Position numbers and translations under genes: made by a program. Of a stretch of DNA of 64,000 nucleotides, positions 20,402-30,278 are shown piece after piece (positions within the stretch are counted from its first letter, which is position 1; each line of letters starts with the position of its first letter). The notes below the pieces were generated by a model that saw only the letters and a list, made by a program, of their open reading frames with translations, was not told the DNA's origin and did not search any database. The stretch comes from Pelagibacterales bacterium SAG-MED01 (GTDB taxonomy: Bacteria; Pseudomonadota; Alphaproteobacteria; Pelagibacterales; Pelagibacteraceae), in assembly GCA_014654455.1 (NCBI GenBank), contig JACWCY010000001.1:53501-117500 (forward strand). Direction: 5' to 3'.

Positions 20402-21070
20402 ATGAAAGAAAAACTATACAATATTTTGAGATTATTACTTGGAAGTGGAAGTCTTTTAAGAAAATATCAAATCAACTTTTGTTCAAATTTATCTTTAAAA
20501 GGATTGTCACTAGAATTAGGTGCCACTGAAACTATTGAAAATAATTTTTCCTATTTCATAAAACATGACAATGAATTTCATCTGTCAAATAATTTCGAAA
20601 ACAAAAAATTAAAAATCTTTAGGGCAGACTTAACAAAAAAATTAAAAATTAGATCCAATAAATATAATAATATTTTAATTTTTAACGTTTTAGAGCACTT
20701 ACCAGATTATCACACTTCATTGACTGAAATTAACAGAATATTAAAAAAAGATGGTACACTTATAGGCTCTACTCCTTTCATTTATCAAATTCATGGAGCA
20801 CCAAAAGATTATTTTAGATTTACTAAACAATTTTTTGAAAATGAACTTAAAAAAAAAAAATTTAAAATAATTAAAATAGAATGTCTTGGAAAAGGACCTT
20901 TTACAGCTTGTTATTCATTACTTTTTGCTTATTTACGGTTTTTGCCAATTTTTAGTCAACTATTTTTATTAATCTGTTTCTTATTAGATAATTTTTTGCA
21001 AATTTTTATAAAAACAAATTTAAAAGATATATTTCCTATTGGAATTATTTTTTTAGCAAAAAAGAAATAA
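20402..21070 (+). CDS. class I SAM-dependent methyltransferase
   Basis: ILIFNVLEHLPDYHTSLTEINRILKKDGTLIGSTPFIYQIHGAPKDYFRFT; internal ATG at 20402 preferred over the 20300 start in the ORF track. Confidence 0.75.
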   Translation: MKEKLYNILRLLLGSGSLLRKYQINFCSNLSLKGLSLELGATETIENNFSYFIKHDNEFHLSNNFENKKLKIFRADLTKKLKIRSNKYNNILIFNVLEHLPDYHTSLTEINRILKKDGTLIGSTPFIYQIHGAPKDYFRFTKQFFENELKKKKFKIIKIECLGKGPFTACYSLLFAYLRFLPIFSQLFLLICFLLDNFLQIFIKTNLKDIFPIGIIFLAKKK

Positions 21071-21079
21071 TTTTATTAA

Positions 21080-22219
21080 ATGAAAATTTTTTACTGGTCC
21101 CCGTTTTTTTCTAAAATAGCTACAATCCAAGCTGTAATAAGATCAGCTGAGTCTCTTATTCAATATGAAAAACAAAAAAAATACGATGTATCTATTATTA
21201 ATGCTATTGGAGAATGGGAAGAATATAAGAAATTTATTAATAAAAAAATTAACATTATCAATTTAAACAATAAAAATTTAATAAATATTATTCCAAAAAA
21301 TAGTTATATCAAAAGTAGACTTTCATATATTTTTATTTTTTTGTTTAATTTTTTTAAATTGAAACGGCTAATAAAACAAGAACAACCAAATTATTTAATT
21401 ATACATCTGATAACTTCATTGCCAATACTTTTATCTATTTTTTTTAAAAAAAAAACCAAGATCATTTTAAGAATTTCTGGTTTACCAAAAATAAATATTT
21501 TAAGACATTTTTTTTGGAAACTTTTTTCAAATAATATTCATATTGTTACTTGTCCAACAAAAGCGACTTATGATTATTTTAAACAAAAAAAAATTTTTTC
21601 TGATGAAAAATTAATAATTTTAAAAGATCCAGTAATTGATATCGAAAAATTTAAAGATCAATCTAAAGAAAAAATTGAAAATAAATTTTTAGAAAAAAAG
21701 ATCATTATAGGTATCGGAAGATTAACTAAACAAAAAAATTTCGAATTATTGGTAAATTTTTTTTTAAAAATAGAAAAGGATTATCCTGAATACATATTAA
21801 TTATTTTAGGTGAAGGTGAAAATAGGCACAAATTAGAAAAAATAATTAAAGATTTTAAGCTTCAAAATAAAATTTATATCTTAGGTCATCAAAATAATGT
21901 CTATAAATATTTAAAAAATTCTAAATATTTTATATTATCCTCATTATGGGAAGATCCTGGTTTTGTTTTAATAGAAGCTGCGTTGTCTAACTTGACTATA
22001 ATTTCTAGTGATTGCCCAAATGGTCCTGATGAAATTATTGTAAATAAAAATTTTTTATTTAAGAATAATAATTTAGAAGATCTCTATAAAAAATTTCAAA
22101 GAATAGAAGATAGCCCGCATGATTTGACAGTTTTAAATCAAAAAATTTTGGTTAAAAAAAGAATAAAGGAATTTACTAAATTTTGGCATTATAAAAGTTT
22201 AAATAAATTATTAAATTAA
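21080..22219 (+). CDS. GT4 glycosyltransferase (group 1)
   Basis: IIGIGRLTKQKNFELLVNFFLKI...LGEGENRHKLEKII...SSLWEDPGFVLIEAALSNLTIISSDCPNGPDEII. Confidence 0.9.
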   Translation: MKIFYWSPFFSKIATIQAVIRSAESLIQYEKQKKYDVSIINAIGEWEEYKKFINKKINIINLNNKNLINIIPKNSYIKSRLSYIFIFLFNFFKLKRLIKQEQPNYLIIHLITSLPILLSIFFKKKTKIILRISGLPKINILRHFFWKLFSNNIHIVTCPTKATYDYFKQKKIFSDEKLIILKDPVIDIEKFKDQSKEKIENKFLEKKIIIGIGRLTKQKNFELLVNFFLKIEKDYPEYILIILGEGENRHKLEKIIKDFKLQNKIYILGHQNNVYKYLKNSKYFILSSLWEDPGFVLIEAALSNLTIISSDCPNGPDEIIVNKNFLFKNNNLEDLYKKFQRIEDSPHDLTVLNQKILVKKRIKEFTKFWHYKSLNKLLN

Positions 22220-22220
22220 A

Positions 22221-23135
22221 ATGGATAATATCATTTTATGTATCTGCACTTATAAAAGAAATAACAAATTAATTGATTGTTTGTTAAGTATAAAAAGATT
22301 AAAGCTATTAAAAAAATTTAATATTAAGATATTAATCTTAGATAATACTATTAATTTTTCCTCAAAAAATATAATTAAAAATTTCAAAAAAAAAATTGAC
22401 TTTAAAATTTTTCTTAAAAACGAAAAAAGGAGAGGTGTAGTTTTTGCCAGAAATGCGTGCTTAGATTTTATCAATAAAGAAAATCCAAAATATGTTGGTT
22501 TTATTGACGATGATTGTATTTTAGATCCAAATTGGTTAATAAATACAACTAAAACTATAAATAATTTAAATGCAGACGTTGTAACTGGTCCACAACATTA
22601 CAATAAAAACAATTTTCATAAAGATAAAATAAATTACACAATGTTTTTTGAGAAAAGTTATAAAAAAGATATTTCAAAAGTTAATTGGGCTGCTACAAAT
22701 AATGTTTTTTTCAAATACAGTATTATAAAGAATAATAGTTTAAAGTTTGATCAAAATTTAAATAAATTTGGAATGGGAGAAGATCAGCTATTTTTTTTAC
22801 AACTATCAAAACTAGGAAAAAAAATTTATTGGTCAAAAGAAATATCTGTAACTGAAACCATTCATGCTCATAGGTTAAGTCTAAATTGGCTCATTAAGCG
22901 AAGTTACAGACTTGGTATACTTGGTAACTACATTGATAGAAAAATGCATGGTAATCTTTTTGGAATTTTAATCAATTACATAAAATCAATTTATTTTTTA
23001 CTAAAATTTATTCTTATTTTATTTTTACCGTTTAAAAAAAATTATTTCATCAGCCTAAATAATAACTTATTTAGAGCTATTGGAAAATTTTTAGGACCAA
23101 TTTTATTTAAAAAAATAAACTTTTTGAATAATTAA
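22221..23135 (+). CDS. GT2 family glycosyltransferase
   Basis: NIILCICTYKRNNKLIDCLLSI...GVVFARNACLDF...YVGFIDDDCILDPNWL. Confidence 0.85.
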   Translation: MDNIILCICTYKRNNKLIDCLLSIKRLKLLKKFNIKILILDNTINFSSKNIIKNFKKKIDFKIFLKNEKRRGVVFARNACLDFINKENPKYVGFIDDDCILDPNWLINTTKTINNLNADVVTGPQHYNKNNFHKDKINYTMFFEKSYKKDISKVNWAATNNVFFKYSIIKNNSLKFDQNLNKFGMGEDQLFFLQLSKLGKKIYWSKEISVTETIHAHRLSLNWLIKRSYRLGILGNYIDRKMHGNLFGILINYIKSIYFLLKFILILFLPFKKNYFISLNNNLFRAIGKFLGPILFKKINFLNN

Positions 23136-24166
23136 TTAGCTAATTTTTTTTTTAATATAAAGTATAAGAAATTATAAATTGTTAATGAAAAAATTGTAAT
23201 TGTTAATTGATATTTTGTATTAGAATAATTTAAGGTTGCTAAATAGAATACGATTAAATTAAATAAGTTAATCATCAAACCTGAAAAAGTATTCACAACT
23301 ATAGGATTGGTAATTTTTTTTTTTAAAAAACTATTAAAATTTAAATAAATTAATTGATGTAAATGTAAATTATCAGGTTTAAATGCTGAGTATTTAATTG
23401 AAATTTTTCTTATTATTGAAAACAAGTTTTCATATGCAGGATACCATAAAAGGTTCATTACGTAATATGGTGAAATTGAATTATTATTATTATATATATC
23501 AATTAAGAGAATACCAAAAAAAACTCCTAGTAAATAGGAACCTCCATCACCTAAATATAAAAGCTCGAATAAATTAAGAAAAAATAAAATCAATAAAGTG
23601 GTAATTAAAACAGAAAATAAGTTTTCATTAAAAAAATCATAGGAAAAATCTCCTAAAAGAGTATTAGCAAAAAATAATACTAAAATATAATAACCTATAA
23701 CTAAGGTATTAAGCCCGTCAATAAAGTTTGTTCCATTAACAAGAACCAAAATACAAAATGTTGAAAAAAAAAATTTAAAATAAAAATTTTTAAGAAGATT
23801 ATCAAAAAAATCTACTCTTATAGAATCAATTGTAATATCCATTAATATTATGAAAAAAACTAAAAATAAAATTTGTATAACAAAACGAAAATTTGGAGAT
23901 CTTAAAATATTTGTATCAGATAAAAATCCAAATAAAAAAATTAATGAACATAAAGTCAATAAATATAAATTTTCTTTTGATAAAAAAATAAATAGAGTTA
24001 GTAAAATTATTAATCCACCAGAAAATGGAGGTGAAATACTTTGATTTATGAGAATCTTATGTTCTGAAATGCCTTTTTTATCTCTTAGAAAAGAAAACTT
24101 AGAAAAAAAATAATTAATTATTAAACTATATGAAACAATAATAAAAAATAATTTAATATTTTCCAT
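23132..24166 (-). CDS. WecA/MraY-like undecaprenyl-phosphate sugar-1-phosphate transferase
   Basis: Multi-TM; SPPFSGGLIILLTL, FLFGFLSDTNILRSPNFRFVIQ, VLVNGTNFIDGLNTL, LGDGGSYLLG, LHLHQLIY-type loop. Confidence 0.85.
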   Translation of the reverse strand: MENIKLFFIIVSYSLIINYFFSKFSFLRDKKGISEHKILINQSISPPFSGGLIILLTLFIFLSKENLYLLTLCSLIFLFGFLSDTNILRSPNFRFVIQILFLVFFIILMDITIDSIRVDFFDNLLKNFYFKFFFSTFCILVLVNGTNFIDGLNTLVIGYYILVLFFANTLLGDFSYDFFNENLFSVLITTLLILFFLNLFELLYLGDGGSYLLGVFFGILLIDIYNNNNSISPYYVMNLLWYPAYENLFSIIRKISIKYSAFKPDNLHLHQLIYLNFNSFLKKKITNPIVVNTFSGLMINLFNLIVFYLATLNYSNTKYQLTITIFSLTIYNFLYFILKKKLAN

Positions 24167-24171
24167 TAAAA

Positions 24172-25227
24172 TTACTTTAATTCAGATTTGGCTAACTCTA
24201 AATCACTTTTGATCATATCCTCAACTAATTTTCTTAAAGTAAACTTTGGCTTGAATCTTAATTTTTTAAAAGCTTTTCTTGCATCACCTCTAAGATAATG
24301 AACTTCATTTGGTCTAAAATAACGTTTATCAACTTTAATCAATAATTCCTTTTTATTTTTATTTAATATGTAAGCTTTTTCATTAAGCCCTTTTCCCGTC
24401 CAAATAATTTTCATTTTCAAAACTTTTGCACACATATCTATAAATTGTCTGACGCTATAAGAATTTCCTGTTGCAACAACAAAATCTTCAGGTTTTTTTT
24501 GTTGTAAAATTCTCCATTGCATTTCAACATAATCAATTGCATGTCCCCAATCTCTTTTTGCATTGAGATTACCTAAATACAAAACGTCTTTAGATCCAAG
24601 TTTTTTTCTTGTTAAAAATCTTGTTATTTTTCTAGTTACAAAAGTTTCTCCCCTTCTTGGGCTCTCATGATTAAAAAGAATACCATTGCTTGCAAAAATG
24701 CCATAGGACTCCCTATATACAGAAGTAATCCAATATGAATACAATTTAGCAACACCATATGGGGACTTGGGATGAAACTTTGAATTTTCATCAAATACAT
24801 TTTTATTGTAAGTTTCTCCAAAAAGCTCTGAAGTACTTGCTTGGTAAAATTTTACTTTTTTAATATTTAAAAATCTCAATGCTTCTAAAATTCTTAATGT
24901 TCCTATTCCAGAAACTTCTGCAGTATATTCCGGATTATCAAAAGATACTCCAACGTGACTCTGAGCTCCAAGATTGTAAACTTCATCTGGTCTAATTTTA
25001 TTAATTATATTATAAACGCTATTGCTGTCGGTTAAATCACCATAATGTAAATAGAAATTTGTTTTATTATGTGGATCAATATAAATATGATCTATTCTTC
25101 CTGTGTTAAAGGATGAAGATTTTCTAATTACTCCATGGACAACATATTTTTTTTTTAATAATAACTCAGCTAAATATGAACCATCTTGTCCTGTAATGCC
25201 TGTGATTAATGCAACTTTTTTTTTCAT
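24172..25227 (-). CDS. gmd: GDP-mannose 4,6-dehydratase
   Basis: [46 protein letters not shown]...[33 protein letters not shown]...[14 protein letters not shown]. Confidence 0.96.
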   Translation of the reverse strand: MKKKVALITGITGQDGSYLAELLLKKKYVVHGVIRKSSSFNTGRIDHIYIDPHNKTNFYLHYGDLTDSNSVYNIINKIRPDEVYNLGAQSHVGVSFDNPEYTAEVSGIGTLRILEALRFLNIKKVKFYQASTSELFGETYNKNVFDENSKFHPKSPYGVAKLYSYWITSVYRESYGIFASNGILFNHESPRRGETFVTRKITRFLTRKKLGSKDVLYLGNLNAKRDWGHAIDYVEMQWRILQQKKPEDFVVATGNSYSVRQFIDMCAKVLKMKIIWTGKGLNEKAYILNKNKKELLIKVDKRYFRPNEVHYLRGDARKAFKKLRFKPKFTLRKLVEDMIKSDLELAKSELK

Positions 25228-25892
25228 TTTTTAACTATTAAAAGTCTTAATATAGAAATTAGTATTAAAAAACCATCTCTAAATTCATTTACCTTCTTCA
25301 CGCCTGCTATTCTTGATCTCTCAAAACTTGGAAAATCGGTTAAAATAAAATTTTTTTTTTTAGCTTTAATTGGTAATTCTACGCAAAATGAAAAATCATT
25401 ATACCTCATATCAAGGCTTTTAAACGCCTCAACTGATCCCATAACATACGTATATAAAACATCTGAAATTTTCAATTTAAATAAAAAATTGCATAATTGA
25501 GTAAAAAAAAAATTTCCAACGCTTGTTAAAAAAGTATCATCTTCGGTTCCTGCTCCTTTAATATATCTAGAGCTAAAAACAAAATCAGAACCACTCTCTA
25601 GCTTTTCTTTTAATTTATATAAATCTGAAGGATCAAAAGATCCATCAGCATTAAACACACAAAAGTATTTTGTTTCCACCGAGCTAATACCTTCTCTGAG
25701 TGCGTTTCCAAATCCTTTACCAGTTTGGAAAAGAATTTTTTCATTATAACTTTTGATTGAACTGTAAGTAGACAAATCATCTTTTGACATAACAATTATT
25801 TTTTTTACATCATATTTTTTTAATTCATCAAGTACTTTTGGCAAAGATTCTGGTTCATTTTTTGCAGGAATAACTAAAGTAATTTCATTCAT
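25224..25892 (-). CDS. GT2 glycosyltransferase (dolichol-phosphate-mannose-synthase-like)
   Basis: [23 protein letters not shown]...[15 protein letters not shown]; paralogous to 5556..6242. Confidence 0.82.
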   Translation of the reverse strand: MNEITLVIPAKNEPESLPKVLDELKKYDVKKIIVMSKDDLSTYSSIKSYNEKILFQTGKGFGNALREGISSVETKYFCVFNADGSFDPSDLYKLKEKLESGSDFVFSSRYIKGAGTEDDTFLTSVGNFFFTQLCNFLFKLKISDVLYTYVMGSVEAFKSLDMRYNDFSFCVELPIKAKKKNFILTDFPSFERSRIAGVKKVNEFRDGFLILISILRLLIVKK

Positions 25893-26662
25893 TATAAATT
25901 ATAAATTTTAGTTTTTTTTATTAAAGCCTTAAATGATAATCTGGTTACGTAAAAAATAGATTTGATAATACTGAATTTTTTATAATAATGATATAGCTTA
26001 TATGCATCACTTAATTTTTGGAAGAAAGAGTCTGATAAGGAACCTTTTGTATATCTCCATGAAACAAGAAATTTATTTATTCCGTAAATTAAATTTATAT
26101 CTTTAATTATGTTTAACCATAAAAAATAGTCTTCTTTAGTTTTTAATTCACAAAACTTGTTTTTATTTGAAAAAAGTTTTTTATCAATTATTACTGTAGA
26201 TAGACCAATATCACAGCTTTGTATCAAATCATTATAAGAAATAACTGGATTAATTCTAAACTGTCCTATTTTATTATTGTTTGAGTCTATAATATTATAA
26301 TTTGAATGTGAAAAAATTAGTTTATTTTTTTTCATGAAGTTTAATTGTATCTTCAGCTTATTGTTTGACCAAATATCATCTGCATCACAAAAAGCTAAGT
26401 ATTTGCCCTTCGCATTTTTGATGCCTTTATTTCTAGACAATCCAGGACCTAAAATTTTTTTATTTTCGATTAATTTTTTTTTCTTAATTTTTTTGAGTTG
26501 ATTTTTAACAAAATTTAGTTCTTCTAAATTCTTATCATCGTATATCAATATAACTTCAAAATTTTTATAAGTTTGCGATTTAATTGAGTTGATAGTTGAA
26601 GCAAAATATTTTTTTTTCTTGTGATAGGGAATTATGATACTTACTAAATTTTTTTTAGACAC
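25892..26662 (-). CDS. GT2 family glycosyltransferase
   Basis: LVSIIIPYHKKKKYFASTINSIKSQTYKNFEVILIYD...GPGLSRNKGIKNAKGKYLAFCDADDIW. Confidence 0.92.
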   Translation of the reverse strand: MSKKNLVSIIIPYHKKKKYFASTINSIKSQTYKNFEVILIYDDKNLEELNFVKNQLKKIKKKKLIENKKILGPGLSRNKGIKNAKGKYLAFCDADDIWSNNKLKIQLNFMKKNKLIFSHSNYNIIDSNNNKIGQFRINPVISYNDLIQSCDIGLSTVIIDKKLFSNKNKFCELKTKEDYFLWLNIIKDINLIYGINKFLVSWRYTKGSLSDSFFQKLSDAYKLYHYYKKFSIIKSIFYVTRLSFKALIKKTKIYNL

Positions 26663-26664
26663 AA

Positions 26665-27405
26665 TTACTTAAATAATCTTTTAAAATTTCTTATTAACCT
26701 TAATAAAAAAATTATGTAAACTATAAACTTATTTTGTCCATTATTAATTCTAATTCTATTATTTTCTCTTAAAAAATCTATATATCTAATTCTTGAAGAC
26801 AAACCGCCTTTTCTGAATTTTCCTAAAATTTCATTTTTTTTAGTCGCGATACCTTTAAAATTTTCTTTTACTATCATCCTATAAAATAAGTCATAATCTG
26901 CAGAATATTTATATTGAGTATCATAAAGACCAAGTTTTAATTGAGATGTTTTTCGTATAAAAAAACCAATGGAGTGAGTTGTATAAAATCCAAAAGTCCA
27001 TTTGATTTTTTTTGGATTAAAACCATGCATTAACTTATGTTTTTCTACACTTCCAAATAAAAAGTCTATATCTGGATAGTTTGAAAAATAATCATTCACT
27101 ATTGATAATGCTTTGGGATAATAAATATCATCTGAATTAAGAATCCCTATTATATCGCCAGTTGATTTGCTTATTCCTTTATTCATAGCCTCATACAGGC
27201 TTGAGTCTGTTTCACTTTTCCAAAAGTGAATTTGATCAGAGTATTTTTTAAGTATTTCAACAGTTTTATCTGTGGATTTACCATCAATTATAATGTGTTC
27301 AAAATTTCTATATGTTTGATTTTTTAGGCTTTGTAGATTTTCCTCTAAAAATTTTTCTGAATTTTTAGTTACTGTAACAACTGATACTTTCAAATTTTTA
27401 TTCAA
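26665..27405 (-). CDS. GT2 family glycosyltransferase
   Basis: KVSVVTVTKNSEKFLEENLQSLKNQTYRNFEHIIIDGKSTDKT...ILNSDDIYYPKAL. Confidence 0.92.
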   Translation of the reverse strand: MNKNLKVSVVTVTKNSEKFLEENLQSLKNQTYRNFEHIIIDGKSTDKTVEILKKYSDQIHFWKSETDSSLYEAMNKGISKSTGDIIGILNSDDIYYPKALSIVNDYFSNYPDIDFLFGSVEKHKLMHGFNPKKIKWTFGFYTTHSIGFFIRKTSQLKLGLYDTQYKYSADYDLFYRMIVKENFKGIATKKNEILGKFRKGGLSSRIRYIDFLRENNRIRINNGQNKFIVYIIFLLRLIRNFKRLFK

Positions 27406-27409
27406 TTTA

Positions 27410-28507
27410 TCAAATATATTTATTTATAATTTTTAAATATTTTTTAAGATTTTTTTTGTAATCAAATCTATTTAAATATTTTTTGGCTAAAGTGGCTTTT
27501 TGTTTATATTTTTTTTTATCTTTAACAAATAGTAATAACTTTTTATATAGGTCGATATGATCTCCTGTTTTAAATAAAATTCCTAATTTACCACCCAAAA
27601 GTATCTCTTTTGGACCAGTTGGACAATCTGATGAGATAATTGGAACTTTGCTCATTTGCGCTTCTAATAAAGCATTTGGTAAACCTTCATACTTAGATGA
27701 TAGAATAAATAAATCAAATAGACTCAAATATGAAAAAGCATTTTTTTTATAACCTAATAAATAAACATTCTTTGTTAAATTATTTTCATTGATATATCTA
27801 TTTAATATTGTTTGATTTTTTCCTTTTCCAATTATAACTAATTTAAAATTAATATGTGATTTTTTTAAAATAAGTGCCATTGATTTTAACAATGTAAGTT
27901 GATCTTTTTGATCAGTTAGCCTTCCAATATTGATAATTTTTAAACCACCATAATTTTTTAACATCTTAATTTTAGGATTTTGTTTTTTATATTTCAAGAT
28001 TGGATTAAAAATAACCGTAGAATTTAATTTAAAAGTATTACTTATTATTTTTTTAAACTCTAAACTATTAACAATAATTTGATTAGGTAAACTATATAAA
28101 ATTTTATATAAAAAAAACTTAAAAAAATTATCTATATATTTATCTGGTGCAGTATTCAATCTAATCACTACAGGCCAAGACATTATTTTAGATAAAATTA
28201 TAGAAAAAACATTCGATTGAAAAGAAATAATCAGCGCTTCATTTCGCTTAAAAAATCTAAGTAAAATGATAGTACAAATTATGCTTTTCAGCAATCTACT
28301 TTTATTAAACCAAAAAGTTGATTTAGGCTTTATTATTTTAATGTTTTTATTTAAACTAACTTTTGAAGAAGTTACTAAATATATGTTTGAATAAAATTTT
28401 TTTAAATAATTAATTAAAAAAAATAAATTTTTTTCAACTCCCCCTCTTTCTATTGATGGAATAAATATTACAATTTTTTTATCAATTTTTTTTTTTTGAT
28501 ATCTCAT
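27410..28507 (-). CDS. GT4 glycosyltransferase (group 1)
   Basis: VIFIPSIERGGVEKNLFFLINYL...INIGRLTDQKDQLTLLKSMALI...SSKYEGLPNALLEAQMSKVPIISSDCPTGPKEIL. Confidence 0.94.
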   Translation of the reverse strand: MRYQKKKIDKKIVIFIPSIERGGVEKNLFFLINYLKKFYSNIYLVTSSKVSLNKNIKIIKPKSTFWFNKSRLLKSIICTIILLRFFKRNEALIISFQSNVFSIILSKIMSWPVVIRLNTAPDKYIDNFFKFFLYKILYSLPNQIIVNSLEFKKIISNTFKLNSTVIFNPILKYKKQNPKIKMLKNYGGLKIINIGRLTDQKDQLTLLKSMALILKKSHINFKLVIIGKGKNQTILNRYINENNLTKNVYLLGYKKNAFSYLSLFDLFILSSKYEGLPNALLEAQMSKVPIISSDCPTGPKEILLGGKLGILFKTGDHIDLYKKLLLFVKDKKKYKQKATLAKKYLNRFDYKKNLKKYLKIINKYI

Positions 28508-29507
28508 AGATTTTTTTAAAAGTATTGTAATTTAAGTCCGGATTGTTGAAGAAATTATTCTGTTTGCAAATTTTTTGATGAAATATATTTTCATCATTAA
28601 TAAGATTATTTAATTTTTTTGATAATTGATCAAAATTGTTAAATTTTTCTATTATATCAAGTTCATAGAACTTTTTTGATGCATTTGATTGCTCAAGTTG
28701 AACCAAGAGTCCACCGTGTTCGATAATTTCTACTGATCTGGGATAAAAAATATTTGATCCCCATTTAGAGCCAAAATCTAAACAAATATTTCCATTATAA
28801 AATTTACTTATTTTTGCCAAGTCGAACTCGTCATCCAATGAATCATTAATATATTCTTTCCATTTTGATCCAATAATTAATATTTTATTTCCGAAAACTT
28901 TTTTTAACTCAATTATCAAATTAAACCTCAATCTCTCTTTTAATTGTAAATAGTATGTTTGAATTCTAGCATGATTGTGAAGATCATATTTTTTCCAAAA
29001 ATTGTAATTGTCTATTATTCTTAAATTATTGAATATTTCTTTTTTCTCTTTTTCCCAAATTTCATCGACTTCTTTAAAGTCTGAGATATTAAAACTTCCA
29101 ACAAAAACAATTTTATAATCTTTTAATAATTTAGATTTTGTAGGCTTGTGGGGATATAAATCTAATAAATTTTCCTCTAATTTTGAAAAATTTTCAAAAA
29201 CAAAACAATTATTTTTGAAATTTTTATACTCATTTGGGATTTTATAACTTGTTCCTCCAAACCAAATATTAATCCCTTGTTTATTTATCTGGGGTTTGCC
29301 ATCACAAGATATGAATATGAAATTTTTAAAAAATTTTGTAAATAATTTAGATAATAAATGTAATGGAAGTCCCAACATATAATATTTAAAAATCCCACTT
29401 AGATCAAATATTTTAAAATTTTTAATCTTTTTAATATTAATAAAATTATTTAAAGCTCTTCTTCTAAATCTATGTTTAAATATAAAAAAAAAAAATACTG
29501 GTTCCAT
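28482..29507 (-). CDS. putative GT-B/CgeB-like glycosyltransferase
   Basis: C-terminal GNICLDFGSKWGSNIFYPRSVEIIEHGGLLVQLE resembles the nucleotide-binding half of CgeB-like proteins; divergent N-terminus. Confidence 0.5.
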   Translation of the reverse strand: MEPVFFFFIFKHRFRRRALNNFINIKKIKNFKIFDLSGIFKYYMLGLPLHLLSKLFTKFFKNFIFISCDGKPQINKQGINIWFGGTSYKIPNEYKNFKNNCFVFENFSKLEENLLDLYPHKPTKSKLLKDYKIVFVGSFNISDFKEVDEIWEKEKKEIFNNLRIIDNYNFWKKYDLHNHARIQTYYLQLKERLRFNLIIELKKVFGNKILIIGSKWKEYINDSLDDEFDLAKISKFYNGNICLDFGSKWGSNIFYPRSVEIIEHGGLLVQLEQSNASKKFYELDIIEKFNNFDQLSKKLNNLINDENIFHQKICKQNNFFNNPDLNYNTFKKIYEISKKKN

Positions 29508-29516
29508 TTTTAATAA

Positions 29517-30278
29517 TCAATTTGAAGTTTCACTTCCAAAGCCATTTTTTTCCATACCTAATGCAAATTTAGATATTGATAATCTCATTAAATTATAATT
29601 TTGAATTATCCTATGAAACCAAGGTTGAATACTTCTTTCGAACTTAAGTTCAAGTATAGTTTTTCCTGATGCAAATTCTTTAAAATTAAAGTTATTATCA
29701 TTATCAAAAATATTTTGACCAGTGCTGCTTTTGAGTTCCGTGTCAAATGTTAGTCTAAATAAAAGACCAAATTTATTGATATATGGGCGTCTATTATAGT
29801 CGACTACAATCTTTGGCTCTATCTTCTTTCTTAGTGTCTCAAAAACAAAGTCATTAATTACTTTATTTTCTCTAGAATAATATTTAAATAATTGAAACAA
29901 GCTTTTTTGATTTGAAAAAAAATTAAGATGTTCTTGTAAAATTTTAGTTCTTAATTTGTAAGTTTTTTGATTTTTTCTACCCTTCATTTCTAGGAATAAA
30001 TTTGATTTTCCATCTTCTTTATTAGTATAACTTCTAATTCTAAATTTTTTTCTCAATTTTATTCCATCAACTTTTTCATAAAAATTAGCATAATCTGGTG
30101 TATCGAAATATAAAGATCTTACAAAATATTTTTTACTTTTTTTCTTGTCTGCATTTATATCTAGTACCATAAAATTTTTTATCTCATTTTCTATTTGATC
30201 TGCTTTTTTTTTACTCAGTAGAAATTTAAATTCATACCTTGAAAAGCTCTCAGTTTTATTTGATTGTAATTTAGTCAT
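29517..30278 (-). CDS. VTC-domain polyphosphate polymerase-like protein
   Basis: SFSRYEFKFLLSKKKADQIENEI...YFVRSLYFDTPDYANFYEKVDGIKLRKKFRIRSY...NLFLEMKGRKNQKTYKLR...KTILELKF. Confidence 0.88.
   Translation of the reverse strand: MTKLQSNKTESFSRYEFKFLLSKKKADQIENEIKNFMVLDINADKKKSKKYFVRSLYFDTPDYANFYEKVDGIKLRKKFRIRSYTNKEDGKSNLFLEMKGRKNQKTYKLRTKILQEHLNFFSNQKSLFQLFKYYSRENKVINDFVFETLRKKIEPKIVVDYNRRPYINKFGLLFRLTFDTELKSSTGQNIFDNDNNFNFKEFASGKTILELKFERSIQPWFHRIIQNYNLMRLSISKFALGMEKNGFGSETSN

Noticed and set aside
20300-21070. Extended N-terminus of the methyltransferase (MFCKFVCRICEY...)
   Set aside because: The extra 34 residues look like translated intergenic sequence; ATG at 20402 is more plausible
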